64,000 nucleotides of DNA from Carthagonibacter sp032251515 (GCA_032251515.1 JAVVDU010000011.1:1-64000); one strand, 5' to 3'; counted from the first letter of the stretch, positions 8,343-16,576 are shown. Notes: generated by a model from the sequence alone, not told the origin. Numbers and translations: made by a program.

Positions 8343-9425
8343 ATGGATGCCTGCGTGCCGATCCGGGTCCTGCACGTCGAGTCGGGCCACGAGTGGCGGG
8401 CGACCCGGGACCAGGTGCGCCTCCTCGTGGACGGCCTGCGCGGGGAGCCGCACATCCACCAGGCCGTGGCCACCCTCGAGGGCTCCCGGCTCGCCCGGGA
8501 GACGGAGGAGATGGGCGTGCCGGTCGTGCCGCTGCCCTGGGCCACCGGCACCGATCCCCGGGCGCTGCGGATGCTGGCCAAGGTCGCCGCGACCGACTGG
8601 GACGTCCTGCACGCGCACGACACCCAGGCCCTGCGCCTCCTGGTCTACGTGCAGGCCCTGGAGGGCTCCCGGACGGCGCTCGTCGCGTCGCGCCGGGTGG
8701 TCGGCCTGCCGGCCAGCGGCTGGAAGTGGCGGCGGGCGCGCGTGGTGCTCGCCGTGTCGAACGGCGCGCGGCGCGACCTGCTGGCCGCCGGCGTCGAGCC
8801 GTGCCGGGTGATCGTCGTCCGCAGCGGGATCGACGTGGGGGAGCTCCACCCGCAGCTCGTCGGGCGGCTGCGCGACCGGGTGGGCGCGCGCGACGAGCAC
8901 CTGCTGGTGGGATCCGACGCGGCCCTGGAGGCGAACCGGGACCACGAGACGCTGGTGCGGGCCGCCGTCGGGGTGAGCGAGCGGCAGGACCGGGCCCGCT
9001 TCGCGCTGCTCGGCGACGGTCCGGCGCGGCGGCGGCTGGAGGCCCTGATCGACCGGTACGGCCTCGCCGGCCGCGTCTGCCTGCCCGGTTTCGTGCCCGA
9101 CGCACGCCGCTCGCTGGCCGACTGCGACGTGTTCGTGCTGCCCGCGCGCGGCGAGGAGCTCGCGACGTCGGCGCTCGACGCGCTGGGGGCCGGCGTGCCC
9201 GTCGTGCTGCCGACCGGCGACGGACCCGAGCGTTTCGTGGGCTCGGGCATCGTCCCGGTGCCGCGCGGCGACCCCGTGGCGATGGCGGAGGCGATCGGCG
9301 GCCTGCTGGACGACCCGGAGCGGCGTCGCCGGCTCGGCGAACAGGGCCGCCGGTTCGCGGAGGCGCACGGCCGCGACCGCATGGTGCGGGGCACCCTGCG
9401 GGCCTACCGGACCGTGATGCACTGA
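8343..9425 (+). CDS. Glycosyltransferase family 4 (GT-B fold)
   Basis: A 360-aa glycosyltransferase. The N-terminal acceptor domain begins VLHVESGHEWRATRDQVRLL and includes VLHAHDTQALRL. The C-terminal donor domain includes LLGDGPARRRLE, LPGFVPD and the block VLPARGEELATSALDALGAGVPVV, in which a Glu-rich E-x7-E-like motif would hold the nucleotide sugar. No membrane segment is present; such enzymes act at the cytoplasmic face on polyprenyl- or lipid-linked glycans. ATG 8343 is preceded directly by a promoter-like TTGCCG-18-TAGGTT rather than by a ribosome site. The sugar specificity cannot be read. Its neighbours (kdkA, GT2) suggest LPS core or O-chain synthesis. Confidence 0.85.
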   Translation: MDACVPIRVLHVESGHEWRATRDQVRLLVDGLRGEPHIHQAVATLEGSRLARETEEMGVPVVPLPWATGTDPRALRMLAKVAATDWDVLHAHDTQALRLLVYVQALEGSRTALVASRRVVGLPASGWKWRRARVVLAVSNGARRDLLAAGVEPCRVIVVRSGIDVGELHPQLVGRLRDRVGARDEHLLVGSDAALEANRDHETLVRAAVGVSERQDRARFALLGDGPARRRLEALIDRYGLAGRVCLPGFVPDARRSLADCDVFVLPARGEELATSALDALGAGVPVVLPTGDGPERFVGSGIVPVPRGDPVAMAEAIGGLLDDPERRRRLGEQGRRFAEAHGRDRMVRGTLRAYRTVMH

Positions 9426-9579
9426 GCCGCGCCGGCCGGGAGCCGGACCCGCACGGCCCGCGAGGAACGGGGCGGGGGCCGGGAGGTACACGAGGAGACG
9501 GCGGCGCGCGCCGCCGCCGCGACGTGAAGACACGCCCCCACGCGCGGGGCTCGGGATACAGGAAAGGAGGCCGCGGACC

Positions 9580-10350
9580 GTGATCTGGGTCGCGCTGCCG
9601 ATACACGACGAACAGCACACCGCCGGGCCGCTCCTGTGGCGACTGCGGCAGGTGTTCGGAGAGGCGGGCGAGGACTACCACGTGCTCGCCCTCGACGACG
9701 GGTCCACGGACGGCACGGCCGATGCGCTCGAGCCGTACACCCGCGTCATGCCCCTCACCGTGCTGCGCCACGAGCGGCGCCGGGGCTTCGGCCCGTCGCT
9801 GGAGCGGCTGATCCGCGAGGCGGTGCGGCGCAGCGACTACCCGCGCCGCGACGGCCTGCTCGTGATGCAGGCCGACTTCACCGACGCCCCCGAGGCGATC
9901 CCCGAGCTGCTGCGCCGCTTCCAGGGCGGGTCGGACCTGGTGATCGGCTGCCCGACCGTCTGCGAGGGGGCCCCGCGCGCCGTCCGCGCCGGGCGGCGCG
10001 GGGCCGGCCTGCTCACCCGGTCCCTGCCGCGGCTGGAGGGGATCGACGATCTCGTGTCGGGGTTCCGCCTGTACCGGCTCGTGGTGCTCCGCAAGGCCCT
10101 GGCCGAGCTGGCCGAGGGGGAACCGCTGGTGCGGCGGGACGGCTGGGCCGCGCACCTCGAGCTGCTCGCCGCCGTGACCCCGCACGTGCGCCGCTCGGAC
10201 GAGGTCGAGTTCACCTCCCGCTACACCTGCCGCTACCGCCGCAGTCGCTTCCGGACCCTGCCCGCGCTGTGGTCGCTGTTTCTCGCCACCCGGGCCGCCC
10301 GACGGTCCGGCGCCGGCGGGACGCCGCAGGCGGCCGGGGGAGGTGCGTGA
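9580..10350 (+). CDS. Glycosyltransferase family 2 (dolichol-phosphate mannose synthase-like)
   Basis: A 256-aa GT-A enzyme. VALPIHDEQHTAGPLL opens the nucleotide-sugar fold, LDDGSTDGTADAL is the first acidic signature and MQADFTDAPEAIPEL is the place of the DxD-like motif in DPM1-type enzymes (here ADFTD). The C-terminus lacks membrane helices, as in the short polyprenyl-phosphate sugar synthases. The GTG start follows an excellent GGAAAGGAGG. The 154-base spacer before it has a GC-rich palindrome around 9501-9516 but no clear promoter. The stop overlaps the GTG start of the DUF3108 gene, so these two and the next gene form a tightly coupled operon. Confidence 0.82.
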   Translation: MIWVALPIHDEQHTAGPLLWRLRQVFGEAGEDYHVLALDDGSTDGTADALEPYTRVMPLTVLRHERRRGFGPSLERLIREAVRRSDYPRRDGLLVMQADFTDAPEAIPELLRRFQGGSDLVIGCPTVCEGAPRAVRAGRRGAGLLTRSLPRLEGIDDLVSGFRLYRLVVLRKALAELAEGEPLVRRDGWAAHLELLAAVTPHVRRSDEVEFTSRYTCRYRRSRFRTLPALWSLFLATRAARRSGAGGTPQAAGGGA

Positions 10351-11264
10351 GGCGCGCCGCGGCCCTGCCGGCCGGGCTCCTCGCCGCTCCCCTCCTGCTC
10401 GCGGCATCGACCTTCGCGGGGGCGGCGGCGACGTCCGCGCCCCGCGCGGCGCCGCAGGCGCGTCCGGCTCCGGCGTCCGCGCCGGCGGACACGCTGGCCG
10501 CGTGGCGCTTCCCGGTGGGCGAGCGCATGGAATACTCCGTCACCTGGGCCGGGCTGCGGCTCGGCACCGGCGCCCTGACGGTGGAGGGGCTCGACACCCT
10601 GGACGCCGGGCCGGCGTGGCGCGTCGCCCTGACCCTCGAGGGCGGGCCGCCGTTCTACCGGATCGACGACCGCATGACCACCTGGATCCGGGCCGACTCG
10701 GCCTTCGGGTCGCTCCGCTTCGAGCAGCGCCAGCGGGAGGGGAGCTACCGGCGGCACCGGCGGATCGAGATCGACCCGGCGGCGCGCATCTACACCCGCT
10801 ACGACCGCAAGGACGGCGAATGGGTGCGCCACGGGACCGAGGCCGACGTGCCCACCCCGCCCGGCGCCCTGGACGAGATCGCCTTCATCTACTTCGCCCG
10901 ACTGCTGCCGCTCGAGCCGGGGCGCCGCTACGAGTTCCACCGCTACTTCAAGGAGGCCGGCAACCCGGTCACCCTCGAGGTGCTGCGCCGCGAGCAGATC
11001 CGCGTGCCGGCCGGCCGGTTCGACGTGGTCGTGGTGCGCCCCGGGATCCGCGAGCGCGGGATGTTCGCCGAGGGCGGCGAGGCCGAGATCTACCTGACCG
11101 ACGACGCGCGGCGCATCCCGGTCCGCGTGAAGGCCGCGATGCCCGTGGGATCGGCCGAGTTCTTCCTCACGGGCTACGAGCCCGGCGGCGCGCCCGGCAG
11201 CGAGCCCGGCAGCCCGCCGGGCGGCGTCCCCGGCGGCGTCCCGGAGGGCGGGACCGGAAGATGA
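10347..11264 (+). CDS. Exported DUF3108-domain protein
   Basis: A 305-aa protein with a signal peptide (Arg-Arg, hydrophobic core AALPAGLLAAPLLLAAS, Ala-rich cleavage region near residue 30). A DUF3108 domain follows from about residue 45: FPVGERMEYSVTWAGLRLGTG is the family opening. The domain is a periplasmic beta-barrel-like fold of unknown function. The C-terminal 30 residues are a Gly/Pro/Glu repeat. Start GTG 10347 overlaps the previous stop (GTGA). An earlier GTG at 10343 is in another frame. The stop overlaps the next ATG. The link with a glycosyltransferase and the following cytosolic protein is conserved-looking, but the role is not known. Confidence 0.78.
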   Translation: MRRAAALPAGLLAAPLLLAASTFAGAAATSAPRAAPQARPAPASAPADTLAAWRFPVGERMEYSVTWAGLRLGTGALTVEGLDTLDAGPAWRVALTLEGGPPFYRIDDRMTTWIRADSAFGSLRFEQRQREGSYRRHRRIEIDPAARIYTRYDRKDGEWVRHGTEADVPTPPGALDEIAFIYFARLLPLEPGRRYEFHRYFKEAGNPVTLEVLRREQIRVPAGRFDVVVVRPGIRERGMFAEGGEAEIYLTDDARRIPVRVKAAMPVGSAEFFLTGYEPGGAPGSEPGSPPGGVPGGVPEGGTGR

Positions 11265-12250
11265 TCCGCCGCCCGCGGGAGCCGGCGCCGCACCGTCCCG
11301 ACGAGCGGGAGCGCCTCCGCCGGGTGCCGGTGGCCGAGCGGCCCGACCGGGTGCGGCCGGGCGACTTCGCCGCTCCGCCCCGTCCCGGCGCCGGGTTCGA
11401 CGACTTCCTGGACTCGCTGCCCCGTCTCCTGCAGGCGGAGGCGCTGCGCGAGGTGGCCCGCGGGGTGGCCGGGGCGGCGCGCAAGGGGCGCACCTGCCTG
11501 TGGATGCTGGGCGGGCACGTCGTGAAGACCGGGCTCGCGCCGGTGCTCATCGACCTGATGGAGCGGGGAGCGGTGACGCACGTCGCGGTGCCCGGCTCCA
11601 CGGTGATCCACGACTACGAGACGGCCCGTTTCGGGGGGACCTCCGAGGACGTGGAGGCCGGGCTGGCCGACGGGACGTTCGGGATGGCGCGCGAGACGGG
11701 GCGGGACATGAACCTCGCCATCGTGCGCGGACGCGACGCCGGGCTGGGCCTCGGCGAGGCCCTCGCCGCCGACCTGGCGGGCCGCGACGACCTGTTGCAC
11801 CCCGACCTGTCGCTGCTGCTCGCGGCGCGGCGCCACGGGATCCCCCTCACCGTGCACGTGTCGATCGGGGCCGACATCCTGCACCAGCATCCCGAGGCCG
11901 ACGGCGCCGCGCTCGGCGAGACCTCGCTCCGCGACTTCCTCGCCCTGTCGCGATCGATCGAGGGCCTGGACGACGGCGGCGCCGTGCTGAACGTGGGCTC
12001 GGCCGTGCTGCTGCCGGAGGTGTTCCTGAAGGCCCTGGCCGTGCGGCGGAACCTGGCCGAGGGGCGCCCGCGCGCCTTCCTGGCGGCCGATCTGGACATG
12101 ATCCGTCACTACCGGCCGCGCGTGAACGTGGTGGAGCGTCCGACCCGCACGGGCGGCGGCACGGGCTTCCAGATCACCGGCCACCACGAGATCCTGGTGC
12201 CGCTTCTCGGGTGGGCCGTCGCCTCGGAGCTGGCGGCCGCCGGCGCCTGA
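11261..12250 (+). CDS. Conserved protein of unknown function (possible deoxyhypusine-synthase-like fold)
   Basis: A 329-aa soluble protein without signal peptide. The best-conserved-looking block is WMLGGHVVKTGLAPVLIDLM near residue 85, then STVIHDYETARFGGTSEDVE, and later NVGSAVLLPEVFLKAL and GTGFQITGHHEI. From memory this pattern occurs in a family found mostly in deltaproteobacteria and relatives, sometimes labelled deoxyhypusine synthase-like. I am not sure of that relation, and bacteria without eIF5A would need another substrate. The N-terminal 35 residues are Arg/Pro-rich. ATG 11261 overlaps the DUF3108 stop (ATGA), so it is translated in the same operon as the GT2 and DUF3108 genes. 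Confidence 0.7.
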   Translation: MIRRPREPAPHRPDERERLRRVPVAERPDRVRPGDFAAPPRPGAGFDDFLDSLPRLLQAEALREVARGVAGAARKGRTCLWMLGGHVVKTGLAPVLIDLMERGAVTHVAVPGSTVIHDYETARFGGTSEDVEAGLADGTFGMARETGRDMNLAIVRGRDAGLGLGEALAADLAGRDDLLHPDLSLLLAARRHGIPLTVHVSIGADILHQHPEADGAALGETSLRDFLALSRSIEGLDDGGAVLNVGSAVLLPEVFLKALAVRRNLAEGRPRAFLAADLDMIRHYRPRVNVVERPTRTGGGTGFQITGHHEILVPLLGWAVASELAAAGA

Positions 12251-12278
12251 ACCGGCCGGCCGAGCGCCCGCGGTCGTC

Positions 12279-12308
12279 TTTGCGCGCTTCCCGGTCGGTT
12301 CCTATATT
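12279..12308 (+). promoter_or_regulatory. Promoter of the 87-aa protein gene
   Basis: TTTGCG (12279-12284), an 18-base spacer and TATATT (12303-12308), the most AT-rich -10 in this part of the window, lie about 60 bases before the strong GGAGGAGG ribosome site. The leader between them includes GCCGCGCGG/CCGTCCGCGGCGG, which can fold. Confidence 0.5.
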
Positions 12309-12369
12309 CGCCCCGCCGCGCGGATGGAGAGACCGTCCGCGGCGGCGAACCCCCACGGAGGAGGTCCAC

Positions 12370-12633
12370 TTGGGTTCTTCGAAGTACAAGCCGACCACCC
12401 TCGAGCTCGCTCGCGACGAGCTCTTCAGTCATATCCAGCGGTGTGGTGTCCTCGAGGCCGAGGAAACCGAGCGCTTCGATTGGATGAAGGACACGGTCGA
12501 GTACCTGGGCGAGCGGTATCCCGACCTCGACGCCGGGCAGCTCGCGGAGCTCGCGGCGATCGGGCACCGGTACTGCCAGCCGGCGATCCCCCACGGCAAG
12601 GTGACGGCAGCCGAGCAGGGCAGCGAGGCCTGA
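12370..12633 (+). CDS. Small conserved protein of unknown function (87 aa)
   Basis: I do not recognise this gene. The predicted start is TTG 12370, seven bases after a near-perfect GGAGGAGG; no ATG or GTG lies in the right place. The product begins with Ser-Ser-Lys-Tyr-Lys and has two amphipathic helical stretches (LARDELFSHIQRCGVL, FDWMKDTVEYLGERYP). It also has two Cys residues (one in QRCGVL, one in YCQPAIP) and a flexible end. It has its own promoter and a good ribosome site, suggesting high expression. Codon use is less GC-extreme than in its neighbours (TCT, AGT, CAT). It stands alone between the unknown 329-aa gene and the CorC-like gene. Confidence 0.7.
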   Translation: MGSSKYKPTTLELARDELFSHIQRCGVLEAEETERFDWMKDTVEYLGERYPDLDAGQLAELAAIGHRYCQPAIPHGKVTAAEQGSEA

Positions 12634-12703
12634 CGACACGAGGCTGAAGCGGAACTGGAACCTCCGTCATCGCGGCCGTCCGCGGCCGCACACAGTCGAT
12701 CCC

Positions 12704-12731
12704 TCCCGGGCCCGGGAGGCGCCGTGAACGC
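12704..12731 (+). repeat. Overlapping inverted repeats upstream of the CorC-like gene
   Basis: A palindrome CTCCCGGGCCCGGGAG is immediately followed by a 9-bp stem, GGAGGCGCC and GGCGCCTCC around an 8-base loop. The GGAG bases are shared, so the two hairpins exclude each other. No T-run follows. It may be a terminator for the small protein gene or an attenuator-like element in the leader of the CorC-like gene. Confidence 0.4.
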
Positions 12732-12776
12732 GGCGCCTCCGAGCTGCGGCCCGGTCCGCCGGTCCCCCGCCGGCCC

Positions 12777-14123
12777 GTGATCCCGACCGTACTCCTGGCC
12801 GCCGCGCTGCTCGTGGCCGGCGCCGTGTGCGTGGCCGGCGAGCACGCGCTCGTCGCGGCGCGCCGGACCCGCCTCGAGGAGCTGGCGGAGGCCGGGGCCC
12901 GGCGGGCGCTCCGCGCAGTCGCCCTGCGGGAGGACCTCGAGCGGTCGCTGCGCGCCGCCCGGCTCGGGGCCGTCCTGTCGGCCGTGGGTTTCGGGGCCGT
13001 CGTCGTCCCGCCCGCGGCCGGCGCCTTCGCGTCCCTCCTGCGCGGCGGCCTGTCTCTGTCCGCCGGGCCGGCCGCCGTCCTCGCCGCGGTGCTGGCGTTC
13101 CTCGCGGTGGCTGCCGTCTACCTGCCGCTCGGCCGCACCCTGCCGCGCACCGCCGCGCTCGCGCGCCCGGAGCCGGTGCTGCTCGCCGCGGCGGGCCCGC
13201 TCGTGGGTCTCCGCGCCGCCGCCCGGCCCCTGCTCTCGCTGGGGAGCCGATTCGAGCGCCGGCGCCGGGAGGACGGCCGGGAGCGCATCGGACCCGAGGA
13301 GATGGAGGCGCTGCTGCGCGGCGTGTGGCCCGAGCGGGGCGTGGAGCGGGACGAGGAGGCGATGATCCACGGCGTGTTCGAGCTGAACCGGACCATCACC
13401 CGCGAAGTGATGACCCCGCGCCCCGATATCGTGGCGTTCCCGGAGGAAGCCGCCCTCTCAGACGTCCTCGCCACGATCGCCGAGTCCGGGCTCAGCCGCT
13501 TCCCGGTGTACGGCGAGTCCATCGACGCGGTGACGGGCATCCTGCTCGCCAAGGACCTGCTCGGCTGGATGCGGGGCGGGGAGGAACGGACGTTCCGGCT
13601 GGCCGAGATCGCCCGCCCGCCGTTCTTCGTGCCCGACTCGAAGCCGGTCGGCGATTTGCTCGGCGAGTTCCGGCGCAGCAAGGTGCACATGGCGATCGTG
13701 GTGGACGAGTTCGGGGGGACGGACGGCGTGGTGACGCTGGAGGACCTGGTGGAGGAGATCGTGGGCGACATCTTCGACGAGCACGACGTGGCCGCCGAGG
13801 AGATCGTCCGCCTGCCGGATGGGCGCCTGCTGCTGGACGGGGGGGCGGGCCTGGCCGACGTGATGGACGAGTTCGGGCTGGAGGACGTGGAGGGCGCCGA
13901 CGAGTACGACACGGTGGCGGGGTACGCAATCGGCCGGCTCGGCCGGATTCCCGACGTGGGCGAGGTGGTGCGGGTGGGCCGGGCCGAGCTGGAGGTCCTC
14001 GAGACGCACGAACAGCGCGTGACGCGGCTCGAGCTGCGGCCGCGGCCCGCCACCGGCGAGGGCGCGGAGGAGCCGGACGGGATCCCGTCCGCGCCGCGCG
14101 GGGAGAAAAGAGAGGCGCGATGA
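12777..14123 (+). CDS. CBS-domain membrane protein of the HlyC/CorC family
   Basis: A 448-aa protein. Residues 1-150 contain three to four hydrophobic segments corresponding to the DUF21/CNNM transmembrane domain. Two CBS modules follow, at about 200-320 (TREVMTPRPDIVAFP, SRFPVYGESIDAVTGILLAKD, VDEFGGTDGVVTLEDLVEEIVG). A CorC_HlyC transporter-associated domain ends it at about 335-420. Related proteins handle Mg/Co efflux or bind nucleotides. The start is a GTG with no strong ribosome site; an alternative start further in is possible. The C-terminal tail is charged. The stop overlaps the ATG of the TPR gene. Confidence 0.85.
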   Translation: MIPTVLLAAALLVAGAVCVAGEHALVAARRTRLEELAEAGARRALRAVALREDLERSLRAARLGAVLSAVGFGAVVVPPAAGAFASLLRGGLSLSAGPAAVLAAVLAFLAVAAVYLPLGRTLPRTAALARPEPVLLAAAGPLVGLRAAARPLLSLGSRFERRRREDGRERIGPEEMEALLRGVWPERGVERDEEAMIHGVFELNRTITREVMTPRPDIVAFPEEAALSDVLATIAESGLSRFPVYGESIDAVTGILLAKDLLGWMRGGEERTFRLAEIARPPFFVPDSKPVGDLLGEFRRSKVHMAIVVDEFGGTDGVVTLEDLVEEIVGDIFDEHDVAAEEIVRLPDGRLLLDGGAGLADVMDEFGLEDVEGADEYDTVAGYAIGRLGRIPDVGEVVRVGRAELEVLETHEQRVTRLELRPRPATGEGAEEPDGIPSAPRGEKREAR

Positions 14124-15238
14124 GAGACGAGTTCGACCTCGGGGGCGGCCCCGCCTTCGGGCCGGAGTTCGGGCCCGAGGGCAGCCCGCACGAGCCGGGG
14201 AGCGTGGACGACTACGACTACCGGGCCAATCGGCGGTTCCTCGCCGGCGACTTCGACGGGGCCGCGCGGCTCCTGCGCGAAGGCGTCGCCCGTTATCCTG
14301 AAGCGAGCAACCTGTTCGTGTGTCTCGGGTTCGCCGAGCTGGCGCGCGGCGAAGTCGCCTGGGCGCGCCGCGCCTTCGAGGAGAGCCTGCTCCTGCTGCC
14401 CGGCTTCCCCGACGCGTTGCTCGGCCTCGGGGAGTCGCTGCTGCGGCTCGGCGAGCGGGCCCGGGCGCTGCGTGTGTTCGAACTGGCCCTGGAGGAGGGG
14501 GCCGAGGACGACGAGGACCTGCTGCTGCCCATGGCGCGCGCCCTGCTGAACGAGGGCCTCGACGAGCGGGCCGTGCGGATCGCCCGGCTCGCCGTGGACG
14601 TCGGGCCCGAGAGCGCCGAGGCGGCCGCCCTGCTCGGGTTCGTCCTGCGCCGGCTGGCGCTCGACGCCGAGGCGCGGCTGTGGCTGATCCGGGCGCTGTA
14701 CCTCGACCCGCGGCACCACGAGGCGCGGGCTCTGCTCGGGAACCTGCTGTACGAGGCGGGCGAGCGCCGGGACGCCCTGAGGCACTTCGTGCGGCTCCCA
14801 GCCGACGCGTTCGAGGACGAGCCGACCCTGCGGCGCGCCCTCGAGCTGGAGCGGGCCTTCCGGGGCGACGAGGCGCGGCCGCGCCTCGAAGCACTGCTCC
14901 TCCGGCTCGAGGAGCTGCGCACGGGGGACGGTCCCGACGACCGGCTGCTCGGCGAGCTGGCCGCCGGGCCGCCCGCCGTCACGTCCGGGCAGCTCGACCT
15001 GTTCCGGGCCGGGGACGATCCGGCGCCGGACCCCGGGCGGCAGGGCCCGGAGGACTGGGAGGACGTCGTGGCGGAGATGTGCCTGCGCTCCTCGAACCCG
15101 TTCCGGACCGTGCAGCAGTACATGCGCGACGCGGCGAGCCGCATCCGCGCCCGCACCGGCATCGCGATCCCGCACGACGATCCGCGGGAGTTCCTGCAGG
15201 CATCGGCCCGCGCCGGCGCCCTGAACATCCCCGACTGA
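14120..15238 (+). CDS. TPR-repeat protein
   Basis: A 372-aa protein without signal peptide. After an acidic, Gly/Pro-rich 30-residue start, five or so tetratricopeptide-like helical pairs run from about residue 35 to 230, recognisable by the W/L-G-Y/F-A-P spacing (for example DYRANRRFLAGDFDGAARLL, LFVCLGFAELARGEVAWARR). The last 60 residues contain WEDVVAEMCLRSSNPFRTVQQY and end with ASARAGALNIPD. TPR domains bind partner proteins; the partner is unknown. ATG 14120 overlaps the stop of the CorC-like gene. The zinc-ribbon gene follows after 28 bases. Confidence 0.75.
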   Translation: MRDEFDLGGGPAFGPEFGPEGSPHEPGSVDDYDYRANRRFLAGDFDGAARLLREGVARYPEASNLFVCLGFAELARGEVAWARRAFEESLLLLPGFPDALLGLGESLLRLGERARALRVFELALEEGAEDDEDLLLPMARALLNEGLDERAVRIARLAVDVGPESAEAAALLGFVLRRLALDAEARLWLIRALYLDPRHHEARALLGNLLYEAGERRDALRHFVRLPADAFEDEPTLRRALELERAFRGDEARPRLEALLLRLEELRTGDGPDDRLLGELAAGPPAVTSGQLDLFRAGDDPAPDPGRQGPEDWEDVVAEMCLRSSNPFRTVQQYMRDAASRIRARTGIAIPHDDPREFLQASARAGALNIPD

Positions 15239-15266
15239 CCCCGCGGCTACGCGAAGCGAGGCGACC

Positions 15267-15917
15267 ATGGAAGACCGCGCGGCATCGCTGTTCGATCTGC
15301 TGCGGCGCCGGCTGGCCGAGGAGGCGATGCCGGACGGCGCGGCGCTCGCCGTGGCCGAGCTGCACCGGCGGCTCGTCCCCTACGCCCTGTGCCGCGAGAC
15401 GCTGGAGCTCGCCACCAAGGCGGAGTACGACCTCGCCCTGCTGCGGCTGCTCGCCGACGAGGACCGGATCGCGGTCGCCGAGCCGGGCCTGCGCGAGGCG
15501 GTGCGGCGCGAGCTCGAGAGTCCCGAGCCCGGCCTGGGGCTCCTGCACCGGTTCGCGGCCTCCGAGATTCGCCCGGCGTCCGGTGTCCCGGCCTCCGCGG
15601 GTCCCCCGCCGGCCGACCACGAGACGGAGCGCCGGGCCACCGACCGGGTCCCGGGTTTGGACGCCCTCGAAGAGCGACCCGCCGCTCCGGACGTGCCCGC
15701 CCCGCCCGCGGCTCGCGTCCCGGGCGCCGCCGCGGCCCCCGCCACCGGACCCGCCTGCCGGGCCTGCCGGGCGCCCCTGCCCGACGTCGAGGAACTTCGC
15801 TACTGCACGGCCTGCGGGGCCGACCAGGCCCGCTGGCCGTGCCGCGGGTGCGGCGCGGAGGTGGAGCGGGGGTGGAGATACTGTCCCCGCTGCGGTATCG
15901 TACAGGATTCGGAGTGA
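15267..15917 (+). CDS. Protein with two C-terminal zinc ribbons
   Basis: A 216-aa protein. Residues 1-110 are helical (a Leu/Ala/Arg-rich region starting MEDRAASLFDLLRRRLAEEA), about 110-160 are a Pro/Ala-rich linker, and residues 164-216 hold four CxxC pairs (CRAC, CTAC, CRGC, CPRC). These would form two zinc ribbons, as in proteins that touch nucleic acid or partner proteins. I do not recognise the N-terminal domain. ATG 15267 was chosen from its position 28 bases after the TPR gene, with GAGGCGACC just before it. Confidence 0.7.
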   Translation: MEDRAASLFDLLRRRLAEEAMPDGAALAVAELHRRLVPYALCRETLELATKAEYDLALLRLLADEDRIAVAEPGLREAVRRELESPEPGLGLLHRFAASEIRPASGVPASAGPPPADHETERRATDRVPGLDALEERPAAPDVPAPPAARVPGAAAAPATGPACRACRAPLPDVEELRYCTACGADQARWPCRGCGAEVERGWRYCPRCGIVQDSE

Positions 15918-15918
15918 G

Positions 15919-15937
15919 GGAAACGGCATACGTTTCC
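15919..15937 (+). repeat. Inverted repeat after the zinc-ribbon gene
   Basis: Perfect 7-base arms GGAAACG and CGTTTCC separated by GCATA begin one base after the stop codon. It could end transcription weakly (no T-run) or act as an operator upstream of the cytochrome c promoter at 15949-15977. Confidence 0.4.
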
Positions 15938-15948
15938 GCGCCCCGCGC

Positions 15949-15977
15949 TGGTCGGTCCGGCCGGGGCTCGCTATGTT
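15949..15977 (+). promoter_or_regulatory. Candidate promoter of the cytochrome c gene
   Basis: TGGTCG (15949-15954), a 17-base spacer and TATGTT (15972-15977) lie about 95 bases before the ATG. The leader contains a second perfect inverted repeat, TTCCCGG and CCGGGAA at 15992-16014 with a 9-base loop. Confidence 0.35.
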
Positions 15978-16072
15978 CACCCGCTCACGGATTCCCGGGA
16001 GCGGCCGCCGGGAACGCCCCGGCCCGCGTCCCGCGGATGGCCCCAGATTCCGATCGAAGGAGTGAACGACAC

Positions 16073-16576
16073 ATGGTGGAGACGAAGATCCGCTGGCCGG
16101 CCGGCCTCGCGCTGGCGCTGGTGTTCGGTGCAGCCGCGTGCGGCGGCGATGCGAACGGAAACGCGGCGCAGGAGGCGGCGCAGGACGCGGCACAGGGCGT
16201 CGCAGATGTGGCGGCCGACGTGCAGGAAGCAGCGGCCGGGATCGCCGAGGCGGCGCCGCAGGAGCTTCCCGAGGGCGTCACGGCCGAGATGGTCGCCAAG
16301 GGCAAGACGATCTACGCGGGCGCCGGAATCTGCTCCTCGTGCCACGGACCGGCGGGAGCCGGCATCCCGAACCTCGGCGCGAACCTCACCGACGCGGAGT
16401 GGCTGCACTCGGACGGCAGCTACGACGGGATCGTAAAGACGGTCACAGCCGGAGTGACGGCCCAGGCCTCGAGCTCGGGCGTGCCGATGCCCGCCAAGGG
16501 CGGCACGAACATCAGCGAAGACGACGTGAAGGCCGTCGCGGCCTACGTCTGGACGCTGGGCCACGGCGGCGAGTGA
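16073..16576 (+). CDS. Monohaem cytochrome c lipoprotein
   Basis: A 167-aa exported lipoprotein. Residues 1-22 are a signal ending in a lipobox with Cys23 (GAAAC). Residues 30-62 are an Ala/Gln/Asp/Val-rich stretch that looks like an extended helix or coiled coil lifting the domain off the membrane. The cytochrome c domain is at about 70-167, with haem site CSSCH at 87-91 and probable distal ligand Met139 in VPMPAKGG. The end VAAYVWTLGH is the usual final helix. It would pass electrons in the periplasm. AAGGAG lies upstream of ATG 16073. It is followed by a strong hairpin terminator and appears to be a single-gene unit. The redox partner is unknown. Confidence 0.88.
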   Translation: MVETKIRWPAGLALALVFGAAACGGDANGNAAQEAAQDAAQGVADVAADVQEAAAGIAEAAPQELPEGVTAEMVAKGKTIYAGAGICSSCHGPAGAGIPNLGANLTDAEWLHSDGSYDGIVKTVTAGVTAQASSSGVPMPAKGGTNISEDDVKAVAAYVWTLGHGGE

